DNA from: an uncultured Pelagibacteraceae bacterium
Lineage (GTDB): Bacteria > Pseudomonadota > Alphaproteobacteria > Pelagibacterales > Pelagibacteraceae
Assembly: GCA_902586495.1 (NCBI GenBank)
Contig: CACIHQ010000004.1
Location: 1-64,000 of the forward strand
Reading direction: 5' to 3'
DNA length: 64,000 nt
A program made the position numbers and the translations under genes. How positions within the stretch are numbered: position 1 is the stretch's first letter; each line of letters begins with the position of its first letter. Under the pieces are notes generated by a model. The model was not told where the DNA came from, made no database searches, and saw nothing but the letters and a program-made list of their open reading frames with translations. Positions 37,486 to 45,388 of the stretch are shown here, piece by piece.

Positions 37486-37650
37486 ATGATAAAATTTATT
37501 ATTCCAGCAGTTATAGTTTTTTTAGTAGTGTTATTTTGGGAAAAAATACAGGAATTTTTTTATAAGAAGTTTAATATTAGATTAAATTATGTTGTAGTTG
37601 TAATTTTTGTAACAATTTTAACTATTGTAATAGCCTTATTATATTTTTAA
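37486..37650 (+). CDS. Small two-TM membrane protein (54 aa)
   Basis: ATG at 37486 to TAA at 37648-37650. The 54 residues form two hydrophobic helices (about 4-18 and 35-53) separated by a charged loop 'EKIQEFFYKKFNIRLN'. It begins 2 bases after the stop of the RamB-like regulator. No family is recognised. Size, hydrophobicity and the close operon-like spacing make it a reasonable real gene, but AT-rich DNA produces such ORFs easily. Confidence 0.5.
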   Translation: MIKFIIPAVIVFLVVLFWEKIQEFFYKKFNIRLNYVVVVIFVTILTIVIALLYF

Positions 37651-37688
37651 TTTAATGGACTTAAAAACTTAAATTTTAATATTAAATT

Positions 37689-38318
37689 ATGAGAGAAATA
37701 TTTAAAAATGTTAGGGATAAATTAGCCTCTAAATATTTAGAAAATAATTTTTCAAAAAGTAATAAAAGATTTAAACCAAGAATAAAAGCTCGCTTAAGAA
37801 AAAACAAACAGCTTTTAAGTAAAAACATTAATAATTTTTTTGATTGGATCAAGGGCGCAGAATTGATTGAATTAAAACAATGTAATACAAAAGAAGATCC
37901 AGTAAGACCAGAATTAGATAATGATTTTAGAACAAGTTTTGGCAGAAAAATTTACGGAGTAAAATACAAAAAAGAAATTCATGCTGTAATGTGTTTCGCT
38001 TTTACAAACAAAGTGCCCAAAGATGTTGTTCAGTTAGATAAATTTAGTCACGATGCTTTTTTACAAAGCACCCAAAGAGGTCAGAATGTTGGACAGATTG
38101 CGATTGCATATACTGTTTGGTCTAAGAAAAAAGGTGGAGGAAAATTAATTGTTAAAGAGGTTTTTAAAAAAATTAAGAAATCTAATCATCTAAATAGATT
38201 AGTCACATTGTCACCTTTAACTGAAATGGCAACAAAATTTCACTTAAGAAATGGTGCAAAATTGTTACAAGTTAATGAATCAACACAAAACTTTGAGTAT
38301 ACTGTTAATAAAAAATGA
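37689..38318 (+). CDS. Hypothetical protein with GNAT-like C-terminus
   Basis: A 209-aa, strongly basic protein. The N-terminal 60 residues are Lys/Arg-rich and probably helical. The C-terminal part ('VGQIAIAYTVWSKKKGGGKLIVKEVFKKIKKS... TLSPLTEMATKFHLRNGAKLLQ') has the layout of an acetyl-CoA-binding GNAT fold (beta strand, V-W-S, GGGK phosphate loop, then a helix and 'RNGAKLL'). Function is not known. It overlaps the rseP start by ATGA, so the two are translationally coupled. Confidence 0.6.
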   Translation: MREIFKNVRDKLASKYLENNFSKSNKRFKPRIKARLRKNKQLLSKNINNFFDWIKGAELIELKQCNTKEDPVRPELDNDFRTSFGRKIYGVKYKKEIHAVMCFAFTNKVPKDVVQLDKFSHDAFLQSTQRGQNVGQIAIAYTVWSKKKGGGKLIVKEVFKKIKKSNHLNRLVTLSPLTEMATKFHLRNGAKLLQVNESTQNFEYTVNKK

Positions 38319-39439
38319 TTTCATTTATCACGAGTTATCTTATTCCATTTCTCATTTTGATAATGATAGTTGTATTCATTCACGAGTATGGACACTATTA
38401 TTTTGCAAAGAGATTTAAAGTGGGTGTTACTGATTTTTCAATCGGATTTGGTAAAGAAATTTTTGGCTGGAATGATAAATCTGGTACACGTTGGAAAATA
38501 TGTTGGATACCTCTTGGAGGTTATGTGAAATTTTTTGGAGATCGCAATGTATTTTCCCAAGCAGATCAAGAAAAATTAATTAAACAGTACAATGATGTCG
38601 ATAGAGAAAAGTTGTTTGTTTTAAAACCTTTATATCAAAGAGTTCTAATAGTTTTTGGAGGACCATTAGCTAATTTTATTTTAGCTTTAGTAATTTTTTT
38701 TTCAATTTACACTTTTATAGGAAAAGATTTTACTCCTGCAGTTATCTATGAGGTTCAAAAAGATAGTCCTGCAATGAGTGGTGGTCTCAAACAAGATGAT
38801 ATTATTTTAGAAATTGATGGTAATGAGGTTCAAAGTATTATGGATGTTTCTAAATATATAACAATGTCCTCAGCTGATATTATAGACTTTAAGGTCAAAA
38901 GATTTTCTGATGAAATTATACTTAAAGTAAAACCAAACACTGTTCTTGGTGAAGATAATCTTGGCAATCAAATACAAAAAAGAATGGTTGGCATTAAATT
39001 AGGTGCATACAATAATGAGATTAATCATGTAAAGTTAGGGCCTGTTAAAGCTCTATACCATGCAGCCAATGAAGTTATCTATGTAAGCACTGCATCACTA
39101 AAATACATAGGTAGCATGATAATAGGTAAAGCTGACACATCACAATTAGGAGGACCTATTAGAATTGCAAAAATATCTGGTCAAGTTGCGGAATTTGGAG
39201 TTTTAGCTTTTATAAGCATGATGGCTTACATATCTATAAGTCTTGGGCTAGTAAATTTATTCCCAATACCAATGCTAGATGGAGGTCATTTGATGTTTTA
39301 CACATTTGAGAAAATTCTAGGGAGACCATTATCCCAAAAAACACAGGAGGGTTTTTTTCGAATCGGTATTTTTTTACTTTTAACATTAATGTTTTTCACA
39401 ACATTTAATGATTTAAAGGATCTCGGCGTGTTACAGTAG
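38315..39439 (+). CDS. rseP: RIP metalloprotease RseP (site-2 protease)
   Basis: A 374-aa inner-membrane zinc protease. The HExxH motif is HEYGH at residues 23-27 in the first TM helix; a PDZ domain occupies the middle ('SPAMSGGLKQDDIILEIDGNEVQS', about 150-180); the third zinc ligand lies in 'NLFPIPMLDGGHLMFYTFE' late in the protein. It cleaves TM segments of anti-sigma factors and residual signal peptides. The usual bamA/dxr neighbours are absent; here it sits between a GNAT-like gene and hup. Confidence 0.93.
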   Translation: MISFITSYLIPFLILIMIVVFIHEYGHYYFAKRFKVGVTDFSIGFGKEIFGWNDKSGTRWKICWIPLGGYVKFFGDRNVFSQADQEKLIKQYNDVDREKLFVLKPLYQRVLIVFGGPLANFILALVIFFSIYTFIGKDFTPAVIYEVQKDSPAMSGGLKQDDIILEIDGNEVQSIMDVSKYITMSSADIIDFKVKRFSDEIILKVKPNTVLGEDNLGNQIQKRMVGIKLGAYNNEINHVKLGPVKALYHAANEVIYVSTASLKYIGSMIIGKADTSQLGGPIRIAKISGQVAEFGVLAFISMMAYISISLGLVNLFPIPMLDGGHLMFYTFEKILGRPLSQKTQEGFFRIGIFLLLTLMFFTTFNDLKDLGVLQ

Positions 39440-39532
39440 AATTTGTTTGAGTTTTAAAAAAGCCAGTAAAATCAACGTTTTTCTACTATACTAGATATTG
39501 TGTATAAGTATTTTATTTATACTAAAAAAAGT

Positions 39533-39546
39533 CTTGATTTATCAAG
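39533..39546. promoter_or_regulatory. Small inverted repeat upstream of hup
   Basis: CTTGA-TTTA-TCAAG (39533-39546) is a perfect 5-bp inverted repeat followed by GTTTTTGATAAAG. It could be a weak terminator of the rseP transcript or an operator in the hup promoter region. The sequence does not decide between these. Confidence 0.3.
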
Positions 39547-39590
39547 GTTTTTGATAAAGATAGCAAATAACCTAATAAACCGGAGCTAAA

Positions 39591-39866
39591 ATGAACAAAA
39601 AACAATTAGTGGTCAAGCTTTCAGGGGCTTTAAACTTGAGCAAAGCTGATGCTGAGAGAACTTTTGACACAATTACCAACACTATTTTGGACGCTTTAAA
39701 AGCTGACGATTCAGTTAAAATTGCTGGATTTGGCACATATAAAGTAGCTAAGAGAAAAGCAAGAGTTGGAAGAAACCCAAGAACTGGTGAGCAAATTCAA
39801 ATTGCAGCATCACAGAAGGTCAAATTCTTACCTGCAAAAGCTTTAAAAGAAGTTTTCAATAAATAA
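39591..39866 (+). CDS. hup: HU-family DNA-binding protein
   Basis: A 91-aa histone-like nucleoid protein of the HU/IHF family. The sequence has the alpha-helical N-terminus ('MNKKQLVVKLSGALNLSKADAERTFDTITNTIL'), 'VKIAGFGTYKVAKRKARVGRNPRTGEQIQI' with the beta-arm proline-containing 'RNPRTGE', and a C-terminal 'KVKFLPAKALKEVFNK'. It is a general nucleoid organiser. An SD-like CCGGAG precedes the ATG by about 6 bases; a stem-loop follows the gene. Confidence 0.95.
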   Translation: MNKKQLVVKLSGALNLSKADAERTFDTITNTILDALKADDSVKIAGFGTYKVAKRKARVGRNPRTGEQIQIAASQKVKFLPAKALKEVFNK

Positions 39867-39874
39867 AAGACTTA

Positions 39875-39908
39875 AACAGCCTTAATGCATCATTGTGTTA
39901 AGGCTGTT
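39875..39908 (+). terminator. Stem-loop after hup
   Basis: AACAGCCTTAA (39875-39885) and TTAAGGCTGTT (39898-39908) form a perfect 11-bp stem with a 12-base loop right after the hup stop. No long T-run follows on the plus strand, so termination is plausible but not certain; mRNA stabilisation is the alternative. Confidence 0.65.
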
Positions 39909-39911
39909 ACT

Positions 39912-39930
39912 ATATGCAAATTCTGCATAT
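39912..39930. promoter_or_regulatory. Palindrome ATATGCA-N5-TGCATAT upstream of amtB
   Basis: A perfect 7-bp inverted repeat with a 5-base spacer (AATTC), lying between the hup stem-loop and amtB, 72 bases before the amtB ATG. The half-site TGCA and spacing recall nitrogen-regulator sites, although the classical NtrC consensus is not matched. It is a candidate operator for the ammonium transporter. Confidence 0.4.
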
Positions 39931-40001
39931 CAAATTATCATAATCAACGTTAGTTTTTCACAATTTTAAAAATATAAAACACTTTTAACAGGGAGGTCTT
40001 A

Positions 40002-41300
40002 ATGACTAAATTTTTAAAGAAAATAAGTGTGCCACTTGTTAGTTTAATTTTTTTATTAAACATGAGTAGTGCAGGATATGCAGAAACAACTGTTTCTGCA
40101 GAAGTAGGGTTTATTTTTAATACTCTACTATTTTTAATGTGTGGATTCCTGGTCTTTTTTATGGCTTGCGGATTTGCAATGTTAGAGTCAGGTATGGTTA
40201 CATCAAAAAGTGTTTCTGTAATCTGTGCAAAAAATATAGGTTTAGTATCAATTGGAGCAATAATGTTCTGGTTAGTTGGATACAACCTAGCATATGGTAT
40301 CCCAGAAGGAGGATACATTGGAAAATTCATTCCATGGAGCGATGCTAGTAAGATCGATACTGGTTACGCAGATGGATCAGATTGGTATTTCCAAATGGTA
40401 TTTTGTGTAACAACAGTTTCAATTGTTTCTGGAACAATGGCTGAAAGAATTAAATTATGGCCATTCTTTTTATTCGCGGCAATTTTAGCTGGTGTTATTT
40501 ATCCAATTGTAATGGGTTGGCAATGGGGAGGCGGCTGGTTAGCTAAAGCTGGTTTCTCTGACTTTGCTGGATCAACATTAGTTCACTCAACTGGTGGAGC
40601 AGCTGCTTTAGCTGGTGCTATAATTATTGGACCTAGATTAGGTAGATTTACTAAATCTGGATCTCCAGCACCACTTAAACCTTTTGCAGCATCATCAATT
40701 CCATTAGTTACATTGGGTGTATTCATCCTATGGCTAGGTTGGTTTGGATTTAATGGTGGTTCACAATTAGCAATTGGAACTGCTCCTGATGCAATTGCTG
40801 TTTCAAAAATATTTATAAACACATTATTAGCCGGTGCAGGTGGTGTAATGGCCGCTGCAGCTGTTACTAGATTATCTGGTAAAACAGACGTAGTACAGAT
40901 GCTTAATGGATGTATTGGTGGTTTAGTTGCTATCACTGCAGAACCATTAATGCCTTCACCTTTTGCTTCAATTTTAATTGGTGCTGTAGGAGGTATAATA
41001 GTTGTTTATGGTACGAAAATGTTGTTTGCTTTAAAAATCGATGACGTAGTTGGAGCAGTACCTGCTCACTTGTTTGCAGGTATCTGGGGAACATTAATAG
41101 TTCCTGCTACAAACTCGGGTGCAAATTTTGGTACTCAGTTACTAGGTGTAATTTCAATAAATGCATTTGTATTTGTTACTGCATTTATAGTCTGGTCATT
41201 GATGAAAGCTACAATGGGTATCAGATTGAGTAAAGAAGCTGAAACGAAAGGAACTGACGTGTCAGAGACTGGAGTTATAGCTTACTCAATTAGAGACTAA
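40002..41300 (+). CDS. amtB: Ammonium transporter AmtB
   Basis: A 432-aa inner-membrane ammonium channel of the Amt/Rh family. A signal peptide (about residues 1-27) precedes 11 predicted TM helices. Landmarks: 'ACGFAMLESGMV', 'GDVFG'-region 'FSDFAGSTLVHSTGGAAALAGAI' with the pore His, 'WLGWFGFNGGSQLAI' and 'GAVPAHLFAGIWG' with the second pore His. A strong SD (GGGAGG) lies before the ATG. No glnK is adjacent, unlike the common glnK-amtB pair. Confidence 0.96.
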   Translation: MTKFLKKISVPLVSLIFLLNMSSAGYAETTVSAEVGFIFNTLLFLMCGFLVFFMACGFAMLESGMVTSKSVSVICAKNIGLVSIGAIMFWLVGYNLAYGIPEGGYIGKFIPWSDASKIDTGYADGSDWYFQMVFCVTTVSIVSGTMAERIKLWPFFLFAAILAGVIYPIVMGWQWGGGWLAKAGFSDFAGSTLVHSTGGAAALAGAIIIGPRLGRFTKSGSPAPLKPFAASSIPLVTLGVFILWLGWFGFNGGSQLAIGTAPDAIAVSKIFINTLLAGAGGVMAAAAVTRLSGKTDVVQMLNGCIGGLVAITAEPLMPSPFASILIGAVGGIIVVYGTKMLFALKIDDVVGAVPAHLFAGIWGTLIVPATNSGANFGTQLLGVISINAFVFVTAFIVWSLMKATMGIRLSKEAETKGTDVSETGVIAYSIRD

Positions 41301-41314
41301 TTGCTTGCAATATT

Positions 41315-41362
41315 AAGGAACTCTTCGCTCTCTGTAAAAAATTACTCATCGGAGAGTTCCTT
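41315..41362 (+). other. Long stem-loop downstream of amtB
   Basis: AAGGAACTCTTC (41315-41326) pairs with GGAGAGTTCCTT (41351-41362) over 12 bp with one G-U pair, enclosing a 24-base loop. It follows the amtB stop by 14 bases and is followed by a second, classical terminator at 41398-41423. The two together may protect the amtB mRNA 3' end, or the stem-loop may belong to a small RNA. Confidence 0.55.
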
Positions 41363-41397
41363 TAAAACTTTTCTCTCTAGTTAGTTAATAAAAATAG

Positions 41398-41423
41398 AAG
41401 CCCCCTCCCTCGGGGGCTTTTTT
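41398..41423 (+). terminator. Rho-independent terminator after amtB
   Basis: AAGCCCCC (41398-41405), a loop TCCCTC and GGGGGCTT (41412-41419) followed by TTTT form an ideal intrinsic terminator, strikingly GC-rich for this genome. It ends the amtB transcript about 100 bases after the stop and lies just before the end of the convergent glycosyltransferase gene. Confidence 0.95.
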
Positions 41424-42411
41424 AAATATGTTTAATTATTTCCTCTAAAACTCTTAAGGGTTTAAGTTCCCTCATACCTTCTCTGTTTTTATTAAAAACA
41501 TTATCAATATAATTCACAGGAGTGATTGGCTTTATTTTGCTATATTTTAATTCACTTATAGGAGCATTCGCAATTAAACCAAAAGTTTTCACTCCCAAGG
41601 CTGCAGATAGATTTATTGGACCCGAATTATTACCTACAAAAAAATTAGAATTTTTTATAGCAAGAATTACGCCACTCAAATCTTTGTTTGAACAGTCTAT
41701 AAAGTATGGTTTTTTTGAGTTTTGTATAATTCTTTCTGCAATATAGGATTTTTCAGGACCACAAATTAAATAAATAAAGTCAAATAATTTTTTTTCATAT
41801 AATAAATCTGCCAACTTTATAAAGTCTTCTTCATACCACATTTTGAAGTCTTCAAAAGAATCAACTCCAAACGCAATTTTTTTTCCTTCAACTAAAAGAT
41901 CGTTATTACCATCTTTAAATCTCTCGATATTTACATCCAACTTAGGAAATTTTTCTTTTATATCAATTGAATTTATTTTTAAGAATTTTTGAGATTGTTC
42001 TGAATAATTTAATTTCCAATCTTCCTCATTTAGATAATTTTTAACTGTGATCCATTTTTTTTGGTTTTTGAGTCCAGGTGCAATTATATTTTTAATTCCA
42101 GCAAGTTTTGCTGCAATTGCAGGTTTATTCACTTTATCTAAAATATAAACAAAATCATATTTTTCCAAATTAAAAATTTTTTTTAATTTAAAAACGTCAA
42201 TCCAGTAAGCTAACCCTTTTCGAAAATTATTATAATATATTCTATTAATATGATTAAGATCTTTTAAGATATTTTGAGCTTGAGTTTTTTTTCTTACAAT
42301 CAGATCAATTTTTTCATTATGATGTTCGCTTATAGCCTTTATGTAAGGAAGCTGCCAAATTAAATCACCTAATTTGTGATGTGTATAAACTATGCAAATT
42401 TTTTTATTCAT
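41422..42411 (-). CDS. Glycosyltransferase family 9-like (heptosyltransferase-like) protein
   Basis: A 329-aa two-domain GT-B-type protein resembling ADP-heptose:LPS heptosyltransferases: start 'KICIVYTHHKLGDLIWQLPYIKAI' (cf. the GDxxLTxP motif), 'YDFVYILDKVNKPAIAAKLAGI' and 'SNFFVGNNSGPINLSAALGVKTFGLI', the donor site region. A role in lipopolysaccharide or surface glycan assembly is likely, but the sugar is unknown. It overlaps the preceding methyltransferase-like gene by 8 bases. Confidence 0.8.
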   Translation of the reverse strand: MNKKICIVYTHHKLGDLIWQLPYIKAISEHHNEKIDLIVRKKTQAQNILKDLNHINRIYYNNFRKGLAYWIDVFKLKKIFNLEKYDFVYILDKVNKPAIAAKLAGIKNIIAPGLKNQKKWITVKNYLNEEDWKLNYSEQSQKFLKINSIDIKEKFPKLDVNIERFKDGNNDLLVEGKKIAFGVDSFEDFKMWYEEDFIKLADLLYEKKLFDFIYLICGPEKSYIAERIIQNSKKPYFIDCSNKDLSGVILAIKNSNFFVGNNSGPINLSAALGVKTFGLIANAPISELKYSKIKPITPVNYIDNVFNKNREGMRELKPLRVLEEIIKHI

Positions 42412-43192
42412 TAAATTTTAATTTAATTTCTGGTCCACTTTTATGATTTTTAAAATCCAATCCTTTTATGGGATAGCTTCTTTCTGTTATCTTGTTTGTA
42501 ATTTCGAACCTTTTTGGATTTATAAATGTCATTTCAATAACTTGTGGAATACCATTTTCATCTACTATTGCAAAATTATTTGCATTTATATGAATATTCT
42601 TAAGCACTGTATTTTCAATAAAATTTTCGACCTGTTTTAAATTTTGGTGTAAACATAAATTATGAAATTCAATAATAAGTAAATTTATTCTATCTATATT
42701 TTCATTTATCTCACTTAAAATTTTGAATTCATCTCCCTCAATATCTATTTTTAAAAGTATATTATTATTGTTACCAATCGCTTCCGAAAGAGTTACCTGT
42801 TTATTTTCGTCTTCTTTTTGAGAAACAATCTTTTTTATATAATGTTTATTTTTTCCTCTAAAAAAACTTAAATAACCAAGATATTTAAAGATATCTAAAA
42901 TTTTATTAGGTGTATTTTTTTTAAGCTTTAAAAATGAAATAAGATCTTTTTTGAGTCTCTTGAGCCAAAACTTAGAGTCAACGGTATGATCATATGCTTC
43001 AACTCTAGAATTCTTATTTTTATTAATAAAATCTTTTTCAAATTCCCAATCATCGTTTAAACCACAAGCGATAATTATATCTGTATTATCAATTACTCTT
43101 TTGTCAATTACATATCCTCCGTCTTTTTTAGGACCTATTCTTATTAAATTTGATTTATCTAAATGATATGGTTTTAATTTTTTTGGTAACAC
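42404..43192 (-). CDS. FkbM-family methyltransferase-like protein
   Basis: A 262-aa protein in which 'ILLKIDIEGDEFKILSEI' matches the FkbM-type SAM-methyltransferase motif and 'RIGPKKDGGYVIDK' opens the protein. The segment between is lysine-rich and less conserved. FkbM-like enzymes often O-methylate glycans; pairing with a GT9-like gene suggests cell-surface polysaccharide modification. Low similarity in the N-terminal half leaves room for another fate. Confidence 0.7.
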   Translation of the reverse strand: MLPKKLKPYHLDKSNLIRIGPKKDGGYVIDKRVIDNTDIIIACGLNDDWEFEKDFINKNKNSRVEAYDHTVDSKFWLKRLKKDLISFLKLKKNTPNKILDIFKYLGYLSFFRGKNKHYIKKIVSQKEDENKQVTLSEAIGNNNNILLKIDIEGDEFKILSEINENIDRINLLIIEFHNLCLHQNLKQVENFIENTVLKNIHINANNFAIVDENGIPQVIEMTFINPKRFEITNKITERSYPIKGLDFKNHKSGPEIKLKFNE

Positions 43193-43235
43193 AATTTTAT
43201 TTATGTATCATAAAAAAAATTATATAATAATAGTA

Positions 43236-43619
43236 ATGAATATAAAAACATCTCAAACACTAGTTTCAGAAGCATTAAATGAGATTAAAACTATTTCACC
43301 TGATAATGCTTTTGAAATGTCTCAAAATAATCAGTGTAATTTAATTGACATAAGAGATATTCGTGAACTTGAAAAAGAAGGGAAGATTGATAAGTCTCTT
43401 CATATACCCAGAGGAATGTTGGAATTTTGGCTTGATCCTCAAAGTCCATATTTTAAAGAGGGAAAAATAGATATGGGTAAAGAGATGGTTCTTTTTTGTG
43501 CTGGCGGTTTAAGATCTGCATTAGCTGCTAAAACTTTAAAAGATATGGGTTTTGAAAAAGTTTCACATGTTGACGGTGGTTTCGCTGCTCTAAAACAAAG
43601 TAAATTTAAAATAACTTAA
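43236..43619 (+). CDS. Rhodanese-like domain protein
   Basis: A single-domain rhodanese, 127 aa from ATG 43236. The active-site loop is CAGGLR at residues 88-93 with the catalytic Cys88. The start at 43203 would include a TATAAT (43223-43228), which ends 7 bases before ATG 43236, so I prefer 43236 and a leaderless or near-leaderless transcript. Such proteins move sulfane sulfur to cyanide or thiols. The 3' end overlaps the convergent isomerase gene by 4 bases. Confidence 0.82.
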   Translation: MNIKTSQTLVSEALNEIKTISPDNAFEMSQNNQCNLIDIRDIRELEKEGKIDKSLHIPRGMLEFWLDPQSPYFKEGKIDMGKEMVLFCAGGLRSALAAKTLKDMGFEKVSHVDGGFAALKQSKFKIT

Positions 43620-44194
43620 GACTTAAATTCATCAAGTGCATATTCGAGTCTATCCTGTCCCCAAAAAAGTTTATTGTTTACAATAAAAGTTGGAGCACCA
43701 AATATATTTTTTTCAAATGCAAGATTTGTTAAATTTTTTAATTCATTTTTAATTTTTTCATCTTTAATACCTGTGATAAATGACTCTTGATCAATTTTAC
43801 AATTAGATAAAATTTCTTTTACATTTTCTTCTTTTGATATATCTACATTTTCTTTCCAATAAGCATCAAAACAAGTGTCAAAAAATTTATCTTTTTTATT
43901 TGCGTCAATAAAAAGATAACCCCTCATTAAATATAATGAGTTTATTGGGAACTTTTCATTCCATCTAAATGAAATATCATTTTTTTTTGCAATTAAAGTA
44001 CAGTCTTCTCTCATGTTTTTCATTTTTCTTTCATTAAATGCAGGTGCAGTAATATTACCTAAATTATGTAGACCGCCCAATAATATAGCTTTGTAATTAA
44101 AATTTTTTCTTTCATTGATATTTAAAATCTTCTTATGGGCTAAATATGAATATGGACTAATAAAATCAAAATAAAAATCAATTAATTTATTCAT
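43616..44194 (-). CDS. 2-hydroxychromene-2-carboxylate isomerase-like (DsbA-fold)
   Basis: A 192-aa thioredoxin/DsbA-fold protein of the kappa-GST/HCCA isomerase family: 'MNKLIDFYFDFISPYSYLAHKK' at the start with the conserved F-x-S-P-Y-S segment, and 'FGAPTFIVNNKLFWGQDRLEY' at the end. There is no CxxC, in line with isomerase or glutathione-linked use. I start at the ATG giving MNKLIDF; seven additional codons (MQKVLIF) are possible upstream. It overlaps the ABA4-like gene. Confidence 0.82.
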   Translation of the reverse strand: MNKLIDFYFDFISPYSYLAHKKILNINERKNFNYKAILLGGLHNLGNITAPAFNERKMKNMREDCTLIAKKNDISFRWNEKFPINSLYLMRGYLFIDANKKDKFFDTCFDAYWKENVDISKEENVKEILSNCKIDQESFITGIKDEKIKNELKNLTNLAFEKNIFGAPTFIVNNKLFWGQDRLEYALDEFKS

Positions 44195-44660
44195 AAAGAT
44201 TAATACTTTTTGCATAAAATATTCTTATTAACCAATATATGAATACTCCTAGAGGACCAATCAAGTAAGTTATTATTAAAGGAAAAGAGACTAGAATTTT
44301 GTTAATATATAACTTTTGTGAGTCTCTAACAATCCATCCTCCAACAAATAAATTTATAGATACAAAATGTATCCAAAATAAAATAAGAAATAAATTATTT
44401 GAAAATAAATTAGATAAATTTGACATACTTAAATAAAGTTCAAAGTTACTGATAAAATCGTATGAATTTAAATAAGATTTATATAATGCAAATATATAAG
44501 CCCCACTTAGTAATAAGATTGGTAGAATAGAAGTAACAAAAAATTTATTTATATTTGATGATGGAAAAAAAATTAATATTAGCCAGAATGGCAATACACC
44601 TAAATTTACCCAAAAATATAGAATTTCAATCGTAAAATATGTATAAATTTGTTCGATCAT
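44187..44660 (-). CDS. ABA4-like (DUF4281) membrane protein
   Basis: A 157-aa membrane protein with about four hydrophobic segments, resembling the ABA4-like family: 'LGVLPFWLILIFFPSS' early, 'LFWIHFVSINLFVGGWIVRDSQK' with the conserved D-S/R region, and 'LIGPLGVFIYWLIR'. Function in bacteria is unknown. It overlaps the HCCA-isomerase-like gene and is divergent from recX. Confidence 0.78.
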   Translation of the reverse strand: MIEQIYTYFTIEILYFWVNLGVLPFWLILIFFPSSNINKFFVTSILPILLLSGAYIFALYKSYLNSYDFISNFELYLSMSNLSNLFSNNLFLILFWIHFVSINLFVGGWIVRDSQKLYINKILVSFPLIITYLIGPLGVFIYWLIRIFYAKSINLYE

Positions 44661-44688
44661 TTAAAATTATATTATATTAAATCTAATA

Positions 44689-45252
44689 ATGATTCCTATA
44701 AGAAATAAACAAAAAACATTACAAGCAACTGTAGATGAAATAAGAAATTTCGCACTGGCTTATGTTGATAAATATGCACCATCAAAACAACAATTACGTA
44801 CATATTTATTGAAAAAATATTTAAAATTATCAGTGCCTAATATAAAAAAACAAGATGTCATCAATTTAATTGACGTTGTTCTTTCTGATTTAGAAAAGAG
44901 TAAATTTATAAATGACAAATTCTATTCAGAAAGTAAGGCTAAAACTATGATCCGTAGGGGCAGTTCAATAAATAAAATCAGAAATTATCTAATTGCAAAA
45001 GGTGTGAAAGATCAATTCATCAAGGATACTGTTAATAAAATTAATGAGAATAATTCAGATCAAGATTTTTTTTCAGCAATTAAAATTTGCAAAAAGAAAA
45101 GAATAGGCCCAGCTAGAACTGAGGATAATCGCCCATTATTTTATAAAAAAGATATATCTCTATTAGCAAGAAATGGATTTGACTTTGAGACTTCAAAAAA
45201 AGTGATGGATTTACAAAAAGATGATTATATAAAAATAATAAGATTACTTTAA
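44689..45252 (+). CDS. recX: RecX-family regulatory protein
   Basis: A 187-aa all-helical protein built of three-helix RecX repeats, e.g. 'KYAPSKQQLRTYLLKKYL', 'VLSDLEKSKFINDKFYSESKAKTMIRRGSSINKIRNYLIAKG' and 'ISLLARNGFDFETSKKVMDL'. RecX modulates RecA filament growth. No recA is next to it. A TATATT (44673-44678) ends 10 bases before the ATG, so the 5' UTR must be very short. Its 3' end overlaps the minus-strand 47-aa ORF by 9 bases. Confidence 0.82.
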   Translation: MIPIRNKQKTLQATVDEIRNFALAYVDKYAPSKQQLRTYLLKKYLKLSVPNIKKQDVINLIDVVLSDLEKSKFINDKFYSESKAKTMIRRGSSINKIRNYLIAKGVKDQFIKDTVNKINENNSDQDFFSAIKICKKKRIGPARTEDNRPLFYKKDISLLARNGFDFETSKKVMDLQKDDYIKIIRLL

Positions 45253-45387
45253 TTTATTTTTTTTTTCATCTCTAATTAAATTATTGATTTTATTTTTTAT
45301 ATAGTTTTTTACAAAAACAAATACTAATAGACCAAAAATTGATACGGAGACAATAATAATCAAAATTATTCTTAATTGATCATCCAT
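45244..45387 (-). CDS. Small single-TM protein downstream of cysQ (47 aa)
   Basis: ATG at 45387 to TAA at 45244. The 47 residues are a 21-residue hydrophobic helix ('IILIIIVSVSIFGLLVFVFV') followed by a charged tail. It begins 1 base after the stop of cysQ in the same direction. No family is recognised. The gene overlaps the end of recX on the other strand. Confidence 0.5.
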   Translation of the reverse strand: MDDQLRIILIIIVSVSIFGLLVFVFVKNYIKNKINNLIRDEKKNKLK

Positions 45388-45388
45388 T

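Noticed and set aside
40583..40936. 117-aa proline/alanine-rich ORF antisense to amtB
   Set aside because: Its unusual composition mirrors the glycine/alanine codons of AmtB helices on the other strand.
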